The position numbers were made by a program, and so were the translations under genes. Shown piece by piece: positions 18,533-25,607 of a stretch of DNA of 64,000 nucleotides (positions are counted from its first letter, which is position 1; each line of letters opens with the position of its first letter). A model generated the notes under the pieces. It made no database searches, had not been told where the DNA came from, and saw nothing but the letters and a program-made list of their open reading frames with translations. The stretch is from Niallia circulans. Lineage in GTDB: Bacteria; Bacillota; Bacilli; Bacillales; Cytobacillaceae. The stretch is from positions 4,900,001-4,964,000 of the forward strand of contig NZ_CP026031.1 in assembly GCF_003726095.1 (NCBI RefSeq). Direction: 5' to 3'.

Positions 18533-18634
18533 TTTGTTCTTCTTTTTGCTTGCAAAGCGATTTGCATAGCCCGCAGCAAGAGTAGTAAAAAAGATTTTTG
18601 CTACATCTTTGAGTAAGTCCAAAACGAAATCCAT
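18482..18634 (-). CDS. 50-residue membrane peptide with basic tail, candidate type I toxin
   Basis: The frame is open further upstream, but the start at 18634 (ATG) is fixed by an excellent site, AAGGAGGTGAC, 8-9 bases before it. The peptide has one hydrophobic helix (about residues 4-25, MDFVLDLLKDVAKIFFTTLA onward) and a tail rich in Lys and Arg that ends RRRKHKGGSSK. Size, single helix, charged tail, isolated promoter and terminator, and a convergent antisense transcript all resemble small type I toxins. I do not recognise the exact family, and a role as a small regulatory or structural peptide remains possible. Confidence 0.7.
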   Translation of the reverse strand: MDFVLDLLKDVAKIFFTTLAAGYANRFASKKKNKRKPTPRRRKHKGGSSK

Positions 18635-18707
18635 TTGTATGTCACCTCCTTTCCTTCTTAGATAGGAAAAGAGTGCATACCACCCGCACCTATGTAGTTG
18701 TACCATT

Positions 18708-18716
18708 ATTATATCA
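18708..18716 (-). promoter_or_regulatory. Extended -10 promoter of the toxin-like gene
   Basis: On the reverse strand TGATATAAT reads as a perfect extended -10 (TGnTATAAT). No good -35 is seen at the right distance. Transcription would start near 18701, giving a leader of about 65 bases with the strong ribosome site at its end. Confidence 0.65.
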
Positions 18717-18755
18717 TATTGTTTTTCCATTTTGAGACAATTTAGGTAGGGAAGT

Positions 18756-18785
18756 AGGGACAAGGGGCCTGTCTCCCTTGTCCCT
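18756..18785. repeat. GGGACAAGGGG-type palindromic repeat, copy 2 of 3
   Basis: AGGGACAAGGG pairs with CCCTTGTCCCT around a short centre. It sits between the divergent small toxin-like gene and the marR gene. Confidence 0.8.
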
Positions 18786-18793
18786 TGATGGTA

Positions 18794-18825
18794 TTGTTGA
18801 AAGAGAAACAAAATAACAGTATAAT
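18794..18825 (+). promoter_or_regulatory. marR promoter overlapped by a 20-bp candidate operator
   Basis: TTGAAA (18797-18802), 17 bases, TATAAT (18820-18825) is a near-ideal promoter. The 20-mer TTGTTGAAAGAGAAACAAAA at 18794-18813 covers the -35. It matches in 17 of 20 positions a motif found twice before the efflux gene, at 21027 and 21060. Confidence 0.75.
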
Positions 18826-18859
18826 ATCATTGATGTACCAACAAGTGGGAGGGCAAACC

Positions 18860-19327
18860 GTGACCAAGGAAGAAGAACTCATAATGAATGTCAGGGACTT
18901 ATTTAATAAAATGGTTTGGCTTAATAAAAGTAAAATGATGAAAAGTCTTGAGGGACACTCACCTTCTGAAGTGCATTGTATTGAATCCATTGAAAAATCT
19001 ACAAATCCCAATGTGACAAATCTTGCGGAGTCCCTTTATATGACTAGAGGTGCTATCAGTAAATTAACGAAAAAACTTATTAAAAAAGGTCTTATCGAAA
19101 GTTATCAGAAACCGGAGAATAAAAAGGAAATCTACTTTAAGCTCACAGAACAAGGGGAAAAGATATTTAAAATACATGAAGAGCTGCATAATGAGTTTTA
19201 TGAACGAGATAAAGTTATTTTTGAACAAATAACGGAGGAACAATTTGACAATATGCTTAGCCTTGTGGAAAAATACAGTAAGCATTTGAATACGGAAATA
19301 AAGAAACAAAATCTAACAATTAATTAG
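18860..19327 (+). CDS. MarR-family transcriptional regulator
   Basis: A 155-residue winged-helix protein. The frame opens at 18785, but the promoter puts the transcript start near 18832. GTG 18860 has GGGAGGG six bases upstream, so that start is chosen. The DNA-binding core is TNLAESLYMTRGAISKLTKKLIKKGLIESYQKPENKKEIYFKLTEQGEKI in the middle, flanked by dimerisation helices. MarR proteins usually repress drug-efflux genes. The shared 20-bp motif suggests that its targets are itself and the DHA2 pump at 21100, two genes away. Confidence 0.9.
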   Translation: MTKEEELIMNVRDLFNKMVWLNKSKMMKSLEGHSPSEVHCIESIEKSTNPNVTNLAESLYMTRGAISKLTKKLIKKGLIESYQKPENKKEIYFKLTEQGEKIFKIHEELHNEFYERDKVIFEQITEEQFDNMLSLVEKYSKHLNTEIKKQNLTIN

Positions 19328-19349
19328 TTCAGATAAAAAGAATGATATC

Positions 19350-19390
19350 AAAGGCAGACCGACTCTAGTGAGAAAGGTCTGCCTTTTTTC
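19350..19390. terminator. Bidirectional terminator between marR and doxX-like gene
   Basis: AAAGGCAGACC (19350-19360) pairs with GGTCTGCCTTT (19376-19386) and a T tract follows. A-rich sequence on the other side lets it work on both strands. Confidence 0.85.
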
Positions 19391-19412
19391 ATCGCTAAAT
19401 AATTCCGATACA

Positions 19413-19446
19413 AAAATAGCGGTAGTCTAATAGACCACCACTATTT
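19413..19446 (-). terminator. Terminator of the DoxX-like gene
   Basis: AAATAGCGGTAGTCTA and TAGACCACCACTATTT are near-perfect inverted arms, read on the reverse strand and ending in a T tract. It lies 33 bases after the DoxX-like stop codon. Confidence 0.75.
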
Positions 19447-19478
19447 ACCTCTGGTTTCTTGTGAGAATGAACTCTTTA

Positions 19479-19853
19479 TTAGTTAAATTCAGGGAAATTT
19501 GCAAGATTCGAGGCATTGCTTAAAAATAAGATAAGGGCAAAAATAGCTATCACTATAATCATTGTCATGTTTTTAAATGGTTCTTTAACACGTATCATTG
19601 CAAAAGTGCCGACTATAGCAAAAATGACAGTCAGAAGTGAACCTGCTGCGATCCAGCTTGCATTCCAATAACCGATAATTAAAGCTGCTGCCGTTACTAA
19701 TTCATAGCCACCTGTGAACACACGGAACCATTGGGGCATTCTCAATGTTTTAAATTCTTCGATAGCTGTCTTATCGCCTGTCAATTTTCTAGAACTTGCC
19801 ATTAAAAACATAAATATTAAAAATGATTGCATAACAATCGTGACAATATGCAT
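19479..19853 (-). CDS. DoxX-family membrane protein
   Basis: A 124-residue protein with four hydrophobic segments, at about residues 4-19, 46-62, 68-87 and 95-111. The FMFLMASSRKLTGD opening and the PQWFRVFTGGYELVTAAALIIGYW block are typical of the DoxX / DoxX-like family. On the reverse strand the start ATG at 19853 follows AAGGAGATATTAA. Family members occur with redox or detoxification genes, but no firm reaction is known to me for this branch. It is convergent with marR and divergent from the tetR gene, each with its own terminator. Confidence 0.85.
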   Translation of the reverse strand: MHIVTIVMQSFLIFMFLMASSRKLTGDKTAIEEFKTLRMPQWFRVFTGGYELVTAAALIIGYWNASWIAAGSLLTVIFAIVGTFAMIRVKEPFKNMTMIIVIAIFALILFLSNASNLANFPEFN

Positions 19854-20046
19854 ATTTAATATCTCCTTTTGATTATTAATAGATGTAAGAACGGTGTGAT
19901 TTACGTATGGTTATAGCCATATCATTTAAGGTGGAATCTGTAGGTACGATACTTGCTTCAATTTGTAGCCAGTCCTTATATAAATAATAGGAATTAACGG
20001 GCAACAAAGGAAAGGATCAATTTGAAGAGACTAAACCAGAATTAAA

Positions 20047-20112
20047 TCTAACACCGTTAGATAATATAACATTGATTTTATATGGTGTAAACATTTATTT
20101 AACAGTGTTAGA
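20047..20112 (+). promoter_or_regulatory. Two TetR-type operators upstream of the tetR gene
   Basis: TCTAACACCGTTAGA (20047-20061) is a 15-bp palindrome, and TTTAACAGTGTTAGA (20098-20112) is a near copy 51 bases further on. They match at 12 of 15 positions. Half-site TCTAAC facing GTTAGA is the usual dyad form for a TetR dimer. Their place in the 312-base gap between doxX-like and tetR-like starts would let the repressor control both directions. Nothing else was recognised in that gap. Confidence 0.7.
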
Positions 20113-20165
20113 CAATTACATTATATTTTTGTATGATTGATTTATTAGAAATGGAGTTGCTATTA

Positions 20166-20858
20166 ATGAAAGGGAAAAAAACAAAAATCACAAAAGAAAA
20201 TATTATCGCTGCTTCTTGGAGATTGTTGGATAAAGTAGGTATCGAGGAATTTAGTATGAGAAAGTTAGCGGTTGAATTAAATATTCAAGCCCCATCTATT
20301 TACTGGTATTTTAAAAACAAACAGAGTATTTTTCAATCACTTGCCAATGAAATTGCGAAGGAGTCTATACTTTCCACAAAATTGGACGGAGATTGGAAGG
20401 GAAAATTGACTCAGTTTGCTGTCGGGATCAAAGATACATTGAGTAAGTATCCTTGCTCAGCTCAATTAATAATGAAAACCATTCCAACTGAGCCTGATTA
20501 CATGATATTAATTAATGAATTACTTCAAGTGGTCGATGACTTGCCAATGGAAGACAAAGATAAATTTTCTTCTATTATGTGTCTATTAAATTACGTCATC
20601 TTTTTTGAATTAGACAAGTATGAACAAAAGAAAACACAACTATTAATATTGGAAGAATTCGGTCCAAATGATGTTCAAACATTGTTTAAACGACCCTTTG
20701 AGCAATTTCCTGATGATGGTGTAAAAGTATTAAAGAGGCTATATAATAATGATTTGTTCGAAGAAATAGGCTCTGACCGTATGTTTGAGAATGGACTTTA
20801 CATTATTATATCTGGAATTGAACAGTTGATTATTAAAAATAGCACCAATGAAGAGTAA
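20166..20858 (+). CDS. TetR/AcrR-family transcriptional regulator
   Basis: A 230-residue protein. The frame begins at 20133, but ATG 20166 has GGAG nine bases upstream and starts just before the helix-turn-helix. The DNA-binding block is KENIIAASWRLLDKVG through FSMRKLAVELNIQAPSIYWYFKNK (residues 9-60). The C-terminal region fits the class that includes tetracycline-repressor-like domains. Two palindromic operators lie directly upstream, implying autoregulation. The nearest candidate targets are the efflux pump at 21100 and the DoxX-like gene. Confidence 0.88.
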   Translation: MKGKKTKITKENIIAASWRLLDKVGIEEFSMRKLAVELNIQAPSIYWYFKNKQSIFQSLANEIAKESILSTKLDGDWKGKLTQFAVGIKDTLSKYPCSAQLIMKTIPTEPDYMILINELLQVVDDLPMEDKDKFSSIMCLLNYVIFFELDKYEQKKTQLLILEEFGPNDVQTLFKRPFEQFPDDGVKVLKRLYNNDLFEEIGSDRMFENGLYIIISGIEQLIIKNSTNEE

Positions 20859-20986
20859 TAAAGAGAAATTATTATTTAGCCCTGTTAATGTCTAACTTGT
20901 CGAAATGTATTGCAGACATTCGATGCGGAATAAAGAAACAAAAGAAAACAACTAATTAGTCAAAAATTACAATAATAAGTGAACAG

Positions 20987-21021
20987 ACAGCCCAATTATA
21001 TAAAAAGGGCTGTTTTTTTTT
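20987..21021 (+). terminator. Terminator after the tetR gene
   Basis: ACAGCCC (20987-20993) pairs with GGGCTGT (21007-21013), followed by eight T. The efflux gene is therefore transcribed separately from its own promoter. Confidence 0.85.
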
Positions 21022-21026
21022 ACATA

Positions 21027-21079
21027 TTGTTGACAAGGAAACAAAAGTGATGTTATATTTTGTTGACAAGGAAACTAAA
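21027..21079 (+). promoter_or_regulatory. Efflux pump promoter with a duplicated candidate MarR operator
   Basis: TTGACA (21030-21035), 18 bases, TATATT (21054-21059) is the promoter. The motif TTGTTGACAAGGAAACAAAA at 21027-21046 covers its -35, and a second copy at 21060-21079, differing by one base, sits just after the -10. The same motif with three changes overlies the marR promoter at 18794. Confidence 0.75.
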
Positions 21080-21099
21080 ATATTTGAAAGGATAATAAT

Positions 21100-22512
21100 A
21101 TGTCAAAAGATAAAGTTAGGCAATCAGGATTACCAAAAGAAATGCTGGCGGCTGCTTGGGCTCTTGCCATAGGAGGAATTGCTCCAATGCTTGATTCCAC
21201 CATGGTGAATATCGCCGTCGATACACTACTTAAAGATTTCCATACTACATTAAATATTGTTCAATGGTCCATTACAGGTTATGTTTTAGCCCTTGCAATG
21301 GCAGTTCCAGTATCTGGATGGTTGATGAACAAATATAACGGAAAGAAAATTCTCATTGGTGCAGTTATCGCCTTTGGTGTCATTTCTGTTCTTGCTGGAA
21401 TTAGTTGGAGTATTTCAGTTTTTATTTTCTTCCGTTTGCTTCAAGGATTTAGCGCTGGTATTATTACCACGCTTATGTCAACACTTTTGGTTAAAACGGC
21501 AGGTCCAGAAAACTTGGGGAGAGTGATGGCAATAGTAAGTACGCCGATGATTTTAGGTCCCATTTTAGGACCCGTCATCGGAGGTTTCATTGTTCATGGT
21601 AAATCATGGCATTGGATATTCTTCATCAATGTGTTCATTGTCTTGATTGCGGTACCGCTTATGATGAAATATGTTCCAGACTATAATCCATTCAACAAAG
21701 ATAGTAAACTCGATATTTTTGGGATAATTGATTTGTCTTTAATGAGTGCAGCACTAATCTACGGAATTACGCAAGCTGCGAACCATGCATCATTCAACAA
21801 TAGCGAAACAATTGTGTGGATGGGAATCGGTATTGTTTTAGCAATTATTTATGTTGTATATAATCGAATCCAGAAAAATCAATGCGTGCTTCCATTAAAT
21901 CTGTTTTCACGCAAAAATTTCTTAGTTTCCAGTGTTGGTTTATTTTTAGCCAACATTGCCATCATGGGACCTATGTTAATACTTCCATTGTATTTTCAAA
22001 ACATCCGGCAGTTTTCGGCGTTCGAAGCAGCACTTGCATTAATTCCGCAAGGAGTTGGAATGCTTGTTACAAGACCAATAATCGGAATAATGATTGATAA
22101 GATTGGTGCGAAATACGTAGTTATTGTCAGTCTTGCTCTTTCAGTTATCAGTTCTATTCCACTTATCTTTATTACAGACCAAACAAGCATGATTTGGATT
22201 TCGGCCATATTATTCATTCGTGGCACCAGCTTTGGGGGAATCATGCTTCCATTGACGAGTGACGCTTATACAGATCTCAACAGTAATCAACTTCCAGAAG
22301 CGAGTGTCGGTATTAATATTATTGAAAATCTTGGCTCAAGCTTTGGGACAGCTATTATCGCAACCGTTGTCGCCACTGTAGCACTAGGAGTGCAGCCAAC
22401 AATTATTAGTGGTTACCATGCTGGATTTTTAGTATCAGCTATTGTCCTTGCATTAATCTTTATTCCAAGTTTGTTTTTAACAGATAAAAGAATGGATACG
22501 CTTAAACATTGA
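21100..22512 (+). CDS. DHA2-family (EmrB/QacA-type) multidrug efflux MFS transporter
   Basis: A 470-residue membrane protein with about 14 hydrophobic segments, the number expected for DHA2 pumps. Motif D1-like LDSTMVNIAVDTLLKDF near residue 31, a GWLMNKYNGKKILIGA motif A loop and LGRVMAIVSTPMILGPILGPVIGGFI (motif C) are visible. It would export lipophilic drugs using the proton gradient. ATG 21100 follows AAAGGATAATAAT. Its promoter carries two copies of the motif shared with marR, so MarR is the likely repressor, although tetR is the closer neighbour. Confidence 0.92.
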   Translation: MSKDKVRQSGLPKEMLAAAWALAIGGIAPMLDSTMVNIAVDTLLKDFHTTLNIVQWSITGYVLALAMAVPVSGWLMNKYNGKKILIGAVIAFGVISVLAGISWSISVFIFFRLLQGFSAGIITTLMSTLLVKTAGPENLGRVMAIVSTPMILGPILGPVIGGFIVHGKSWHWIFFINVFIVLIAVPLMMKYVPDYNPFNKDSKLDIFGIIDLSLMSAALIYGITQAANHASFNNSETIVWMGIGIVLAIIYVVYNRIQKNQCVLPLNLFSRKNFLVSSVGLFLANIAIMGPMLILPLYFQNIRQFSAFEAALALIPQGVGMLVTRPIIGIMIDKIGAKYVVIVSLALSVISSIPLIFITDQTSMIWISAILFIRGTSFGGIMLPLTSDAYTDLNSNQLPEASVGINIIENLGSSFGTAIIATVVATVALGVQPTIISGYHAGFLVSAIVLALIFIPSLFLTDKRMDTLKH

Positions 22513-22516
22513 GCGT

Positions 22517-22545
22517 AGGGACAAGGGGTCTGTCCCCTTGTCCCT
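22517..22545. repeat. GGGACAAGGGG-type palindromic repeat, copy 3 of 3
   Basis: AGGGACAAGGGG pairs with CCCCTTGTCCCT around TCTGT, five bases after the efflux pump stop codon, and a run of A follows. It may terminate the pump transcript. Confidence 0.8.
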
Positions 22546-22586
22546 AAAAAAACCCTTGACACAAAAGTGGTGTAAATGGTAGGTTA

Positions 22587-22609
22587 TAAAACGTAATGGT
22601 TACGATTTA
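22587..22609. promoter_or_regulatory. Zur box upstream of the ZinT-like gene
   Basis: The sequence contains ACGTAATGGTTACGATTT, an almost complete match to the Bacillus Zur palindrome (AAATCGTAATnATTACGATTT). It lies 28 bases before the ATG, so zinc-loaded Zur should repress this gene. Confidence 0.85.
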
Positions 22610-22636
22610 TTAAAATACATAGAGAAGAGGGGAAGA

Positions 22637-23599
22637 ATGAAAAAACTGCTATTTAGCATTTCGTGCTTATTATTATTAAGTGTGTTCTTAGCCGCGTGTC
22701 AAGGAACTAAAGAAGAGAAAGCGAATAAAGAGGAAAAAGATGCAGCGCAGCTTGTGCATGAAGCTCCGGAAAGTATAAAAGTGGAAGGAATTGCTGATCA
22801 CTATCATACTGGAGATAAGATTGAGCTAACAGCTGTATTAGATAAAGAAACAGATGCTGATCATTGGCATTGGTATAATCGAGAAAGTGCCAATGATGAA
22901 TGGAAAGTTGTTTCTGGCCAAGAGACAGCAACATTTACAGGGGAAGCAACAGTTAATGGATTAGAAATTAAAGCAGGCTTATTCAATAGTGATGATAAGG
23001 CAGTTGCTCAATCGGTGCCAGTTCAAATCGTCATTGATGATCATCATGGACATGATGAGGCAAGTAAAAAAATATATCAAGGGTATTTTGATGATAATCA
23101 AGTAAAGGATCGAGAACTATCTGATTGGGAAGGCGATTGGCAGTCTGTTTATCCGTATCTTCTTTCTGGAGATTTAGATGAAGTGTTTGCACATAAAGCG
23201 GAAAATGGCGATATGACAAAAGAAGAGTATAAGGAGTACTATACAGTAGGCTATAAAACAGATGTAAATCGCATTACCATTAAGGATAATGTGGTGACCT
23301 TTTTCGAGAAAGATAAAGAATATTCAGGAGAGTATAAATCAGATAGATATGAAATCCTCACCTATGAAAAAGGAAATAGAGGTGTACGCTTTATTTTCAA
23401 ATTAGTAGATGGATCCAAGGAAATGCCTCAATATATCCAATTTAGCGACCATAATATTTTTCCAGTTGATTCTGCTCATTACCACCTATATTGGGGAGAT
23501 GACCGAGAGAAACTGTTAGAAGAAGTCACGAATTGGCCAACGTATTATCCATCTGAATTAGATGCTGATGGTTTAGTCCGGGACATGTTAGCACATTAA
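22637..23599 (+). CDS. zinT: Zinc-binding lipoprotein with HYHTGD/HWHWY module and ZinT domain
   Basis: A 320-residue lipoprotein with lipobox LAAC (C21) and a Lys/Glu-rich linker. Residues 47-135 form an extra module with HYHTGD (55-60) and DHWHWYNR (75-82). Residues 144-320 are a ZinT/YodA domain: FDDNQVKDRELSDWEGDWQS, a conserved DLDEVFAHKA and a C-terminal AHYHLYWGDD with the metal-binding histidines. ZinT proteins capture zinc and hand it to ZnuA. The next gene is a ZnuA homologue carrying two copies of the same extra module. Both have Zur boxes. In streptococcal AdcA these two domains are fused; here they are separate. Confidence 0.9.
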   Translation: MKKLLFSISCLLLLSVFLAACQGTKEEKANKEEKDAAQLVHEAPESIKVEGIADHYHTGDKIELTAVLDKETDADHWHWYNRESANDEWKVVSGQETATFTGEATVNGLEIKAGLFNSDDKAVAQSVPVQIVIDDHHGHDEASKKIYQGYFDDNQVKDRELSDWEGDWQSVYPYLLSGDLDEVFAHKAENGDMTKEEYKEYYTVGYKTDVNRITIKDNVVTFFEKDKEYSGEYKSDRYEILTYEKGNRGVRFIFKLVDGSKEMPQYIQFSDHNIFPVDSAHYHLYWGDDREKLLEEVTNWPTYYPSELDADGLVRDMLAH

Positions 23600-23659
23600 T
23601 ATTATTTAAAAATAACGACGTTTTTTTGATTTAAATAGAATGAGAAAATACTAGTTTTT

Positions 23660-23680
23660 AAATCGTAATCATTACGCTTT
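23660..23680. promoter_or_regulatory. Zur box upstream of the ZnuA-like gene
   Basis: AATCGTAATCATTACGCTTT matches the Zur palindrome with one mismatch in the right arm. It lies 28 bases before the ATG, at the same distance as the box before the ZinT gene. Confidence 0.88.
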
Positions 23681-23707
23681 GTTTAGGAAAATGAAAGGAA
23701 GAATAAG

Positions 23708-25330
23708 ATGAAAAAGAATTGGTTACTAGCTATTTTTCTAAGTGTACTAATGAGTGTAGTTCTTTTAGGGTGCCAAAAGGGAGAAAGTAGTTCGGAAGAT
23801 AAAATTTCAGTTATGACCTCCTTTTACCCAATGTATGAATTTACTCAGCAAGTGGCAGGAGATCGGGCAAATGTGTCGTTAATGGTCTCAGATGGGCAAG
23901 ATGCCCATCACTATGAACCAAGTGCGAAAGATGTAGCAAAGGTTAATAAAGCAGATGTTTTCGTCTATAGTAGCGAAGAAATGGAGTACTGGGTAAACAG
24001 CTTATTAAAATCGATAGATAACGATAATCTTGTAATAGCACGCACTGCGGATGGAATAGATGTAGAGGGGACGAATGAATCAGGACATAGTCATGAACAC
24101 GGCCATGGAGATACCGATGAAGAAGCAAAACATGAAAGTGATGAAAAAATAACGATTCAAGGGAAAGCGGACCACTATCACACTGGTGACATGATTGAAT
24201 TAACGGCAAAGTTAGATGAAAAAGTAGATTATGATCACTGGCATTGGTATACAAGAGAAAGTGCGGACAAGGAATGGGTAACTGTTCCGAATCAAGGCGG
24301 GCCTAAGTTTAAATATGAAGCAGCAGACGAAAGTTTCGAGGTTCGAGCAGTATTATATGATGATAATCATAATGAATTTTCCGTGTCAGCTCCGGTAGAA
24401 ATAGTTGTTAATAATCATGGCCACGATCATGGGGAGGAAGCTAGTCATGATCATGCTGATGGAGAAGAAGGCCATGACCATGGTCATGAAGCTGATAAAG
24501 ATCACGATCATGAAGGTGATGCAAATGCTCAAAAGATTGAAATCGTTGGATTAGCGGATCATTATCATACAGGGGATGTTGTATCACTTGTTGCCGAGCT
24601 TAAAGAAAAGACAGATTACGATCATTGGCATTGGTATACACGAAGCAGCGAAGAGGAAGATTGGGAAGTTGTATCTGGCCAAGGAAGTGACCATTTTGAA
24701 TACAAAACGACTGGGAAAAGCTTTGAAGTGAAAGCCGCACTATTTGACGAGGAGCATCATACATTTGCCGAATCCGAGCCTGTGACTGTTTTTATTAATG
24801 ATCATAACAATCACGATCCACATATTTGGTTAGATCCAGTGTTAGCGCAAGAGCAAGTGAAGATTATTCGTGATGCATTGATTAAGGCTGATCCAGATGG
24901 AAAAGACATCTATGATAAAAATACAGCAGCTTTCATTAAAGAACTTCAAGCATTGGATAAAGAATATGAAACTACTTTAAAAGATGCCAAGAACCGTGCT
25001 TTTGTCGTCCAGCACCAGGCATTCGGATACCTTGCAAAGCGCTATAATTTAGAACAAATTGCCATTGGCGGCTTATCTACAGAAGTAGAACCAAGTCCAT
25101 CACGTATGGCAGAGATCGGAACGCTTGTTAAGGAGCATAATGTTCCAGTTATTTATTACCAACATGGAGCAAACTCCGCAATTGCAAAAACAGTTGCTAA
25201 TGAAACAGGTACAAAGACAGCTATTTTATATGATTTAGAGATTTTATCCAAGGAACTGCAAGAAAAGGACTTAGGCTATCTAGATGCAATGCGCGAAAAT
25301 CTGAAAGCATTACAGTTAAGTGTTAAGTAA
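23708..25330 (+). CDS. znuA: ZnuA-type zinc-binding lipoprotein with two inserted HYHTGD/HWHWY modules
   Basis: A 540-residue lipoprotein (lipobox LLGC, C22), far longer than the usual ~310 residues. The ZnuA fold is split: residues 30-120 contain SFYPMYEFTQQVAGD and the metal-site AHHYEPS (H67). Residues 368-540 contain HDPHIWLDP, FVVQHQAFGYLAKRYNL and the C-terminal lobe. Between them, in place of the short His loop, are two copies of an ~88-residue module (147-235 and 276-365), each with HYHTGD and DHWHWYTR, separated by a His/Asp/Glu linker. Each module looks Ig-like, with His replacing the usual core residues. No ZnuB or ZnuC gene is adjacent. Confidence 0.9.
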   Translation: MKKNWLLAIFLSVLMSVVLLGCQKGESSSEDKISVMTSFYPMYEFTQQVAGDRANVSLMVSDGQDAHHYEPSAKDVAKVNKADVFVYSSEEMEYWVNSLLKSIDNDNLVIARTADGIDVEGTNESGHSHEHGHGDTDEEAKHESDEKITIQGKADHYHTGDMIELTAKLDEKVDYDHWHWYTRESADKEWVTVPNQGGPKFKYEAADESFEVRAVLYDDNHNEFSVSAPVEIVVNNHGHDHGEEASHDHADGEEGHDHGHEADKDHDHEGDANAQKIEIVGLADHYHTGDVVSLVAELKEKTDYDHWHWYTRSSEEEDWEVVSGQGSDHFEYKTTGKSFEVKAALFDEEHHTFAESEPVTVFINDHNNHDPHIWLDPVLAQEQVKIIRDALIKADPDGKDIYDKNTAAFIKELQALDKEYETTLKDAKNRAFVVQHQAFGYLAKRYNLEQIAIGGLSTEVEPSPSRMAEIGTLVKEHNVPVIYYQHGANSAIAKTVANETGTKTAILYDLEILSKELQEKDLGYLDAMRENLKALQLSVK

Positions 25331-25390
25331 TAGAAGTTGAGTCAAGTTAAATAGACTGCTCGTTAATCTGGAGAAAAATATAAATAGTTA

Positions 25391-25419
25391 AAACGTCTCA
25401 AGGTAGAGGCGTTTTTTTA
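25391..25419 (+). terminator. Terminator after the ZnuA-like gene
   Basis: AAACGTCTC (25391-25399) pairs with GAGGCGTTT with one G-T pair, followed by a T tract to 25418. Confidence 0.85.
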
Positions 25420-25461
25420 TTTTTTGTTACGATAGAATATAGTTCTTGGATATCAAAAATA

Positions 25462-25490
25462 TTGACAAAAAAATTTATTTATGCTATAAT
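25462..25490 (+). promoter_or_regulatory. Consensus sigma-A promoter with extended -10
   Basis: TTGACA (25462-25467), a 17-base spacer and TATAAT (25485-25490) match the consensus at all 12 positions, with TGC before the -10 as an extension. The start point should lie near 25497. Confidence 0.85.
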
Positions 25491-25496
25491 TTACTT

Positions 25497-25550
25497 TTAT
25501 TGAATATGATTATATAATAGGATTCTCCTGGCCAGGGGAATCCTTTTTTT
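25497..25550 (+). ncRNA. Candidate ~55-nt RNA ended by a strong terminator
   Basis: The perfect promoter at 25462-25490 is followed only about 22 bases after its start point by AGGATTCTCCTGG facing CCAGGGGAATCCT (25519-25544) and seven T. No frame fits. This is either a very short RNA, or a constitutive promoter held off by an attenuator in front of the small frame at 25608. I saw no riboswitch-like alternative pairing in the 20-base leader. Confidence 0.5.
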
Positions 25551-25607
25551 GTTCTAATATGAAGTATCAGAAAGGTGAGTCAAGTTTAATCTTGTTAATA
25601 TTAGCTT

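Noticed and set aside
18635..18811. Upstream extension of the reverse-strand toxin-like frame to 109 residues.
   Set aside because: The extension crosses the extended -10 and a palindromic repeat, while a near-perfect ribosome site fixes the start at 18634.
24410..24540. His/Asp-rich direct repeats in DNA, which look like a tandem repeat array.
   Set aside because: They are codons of the His-rich linker between the two modules of the ZnuA-like protein, not a separate DNA repeat.
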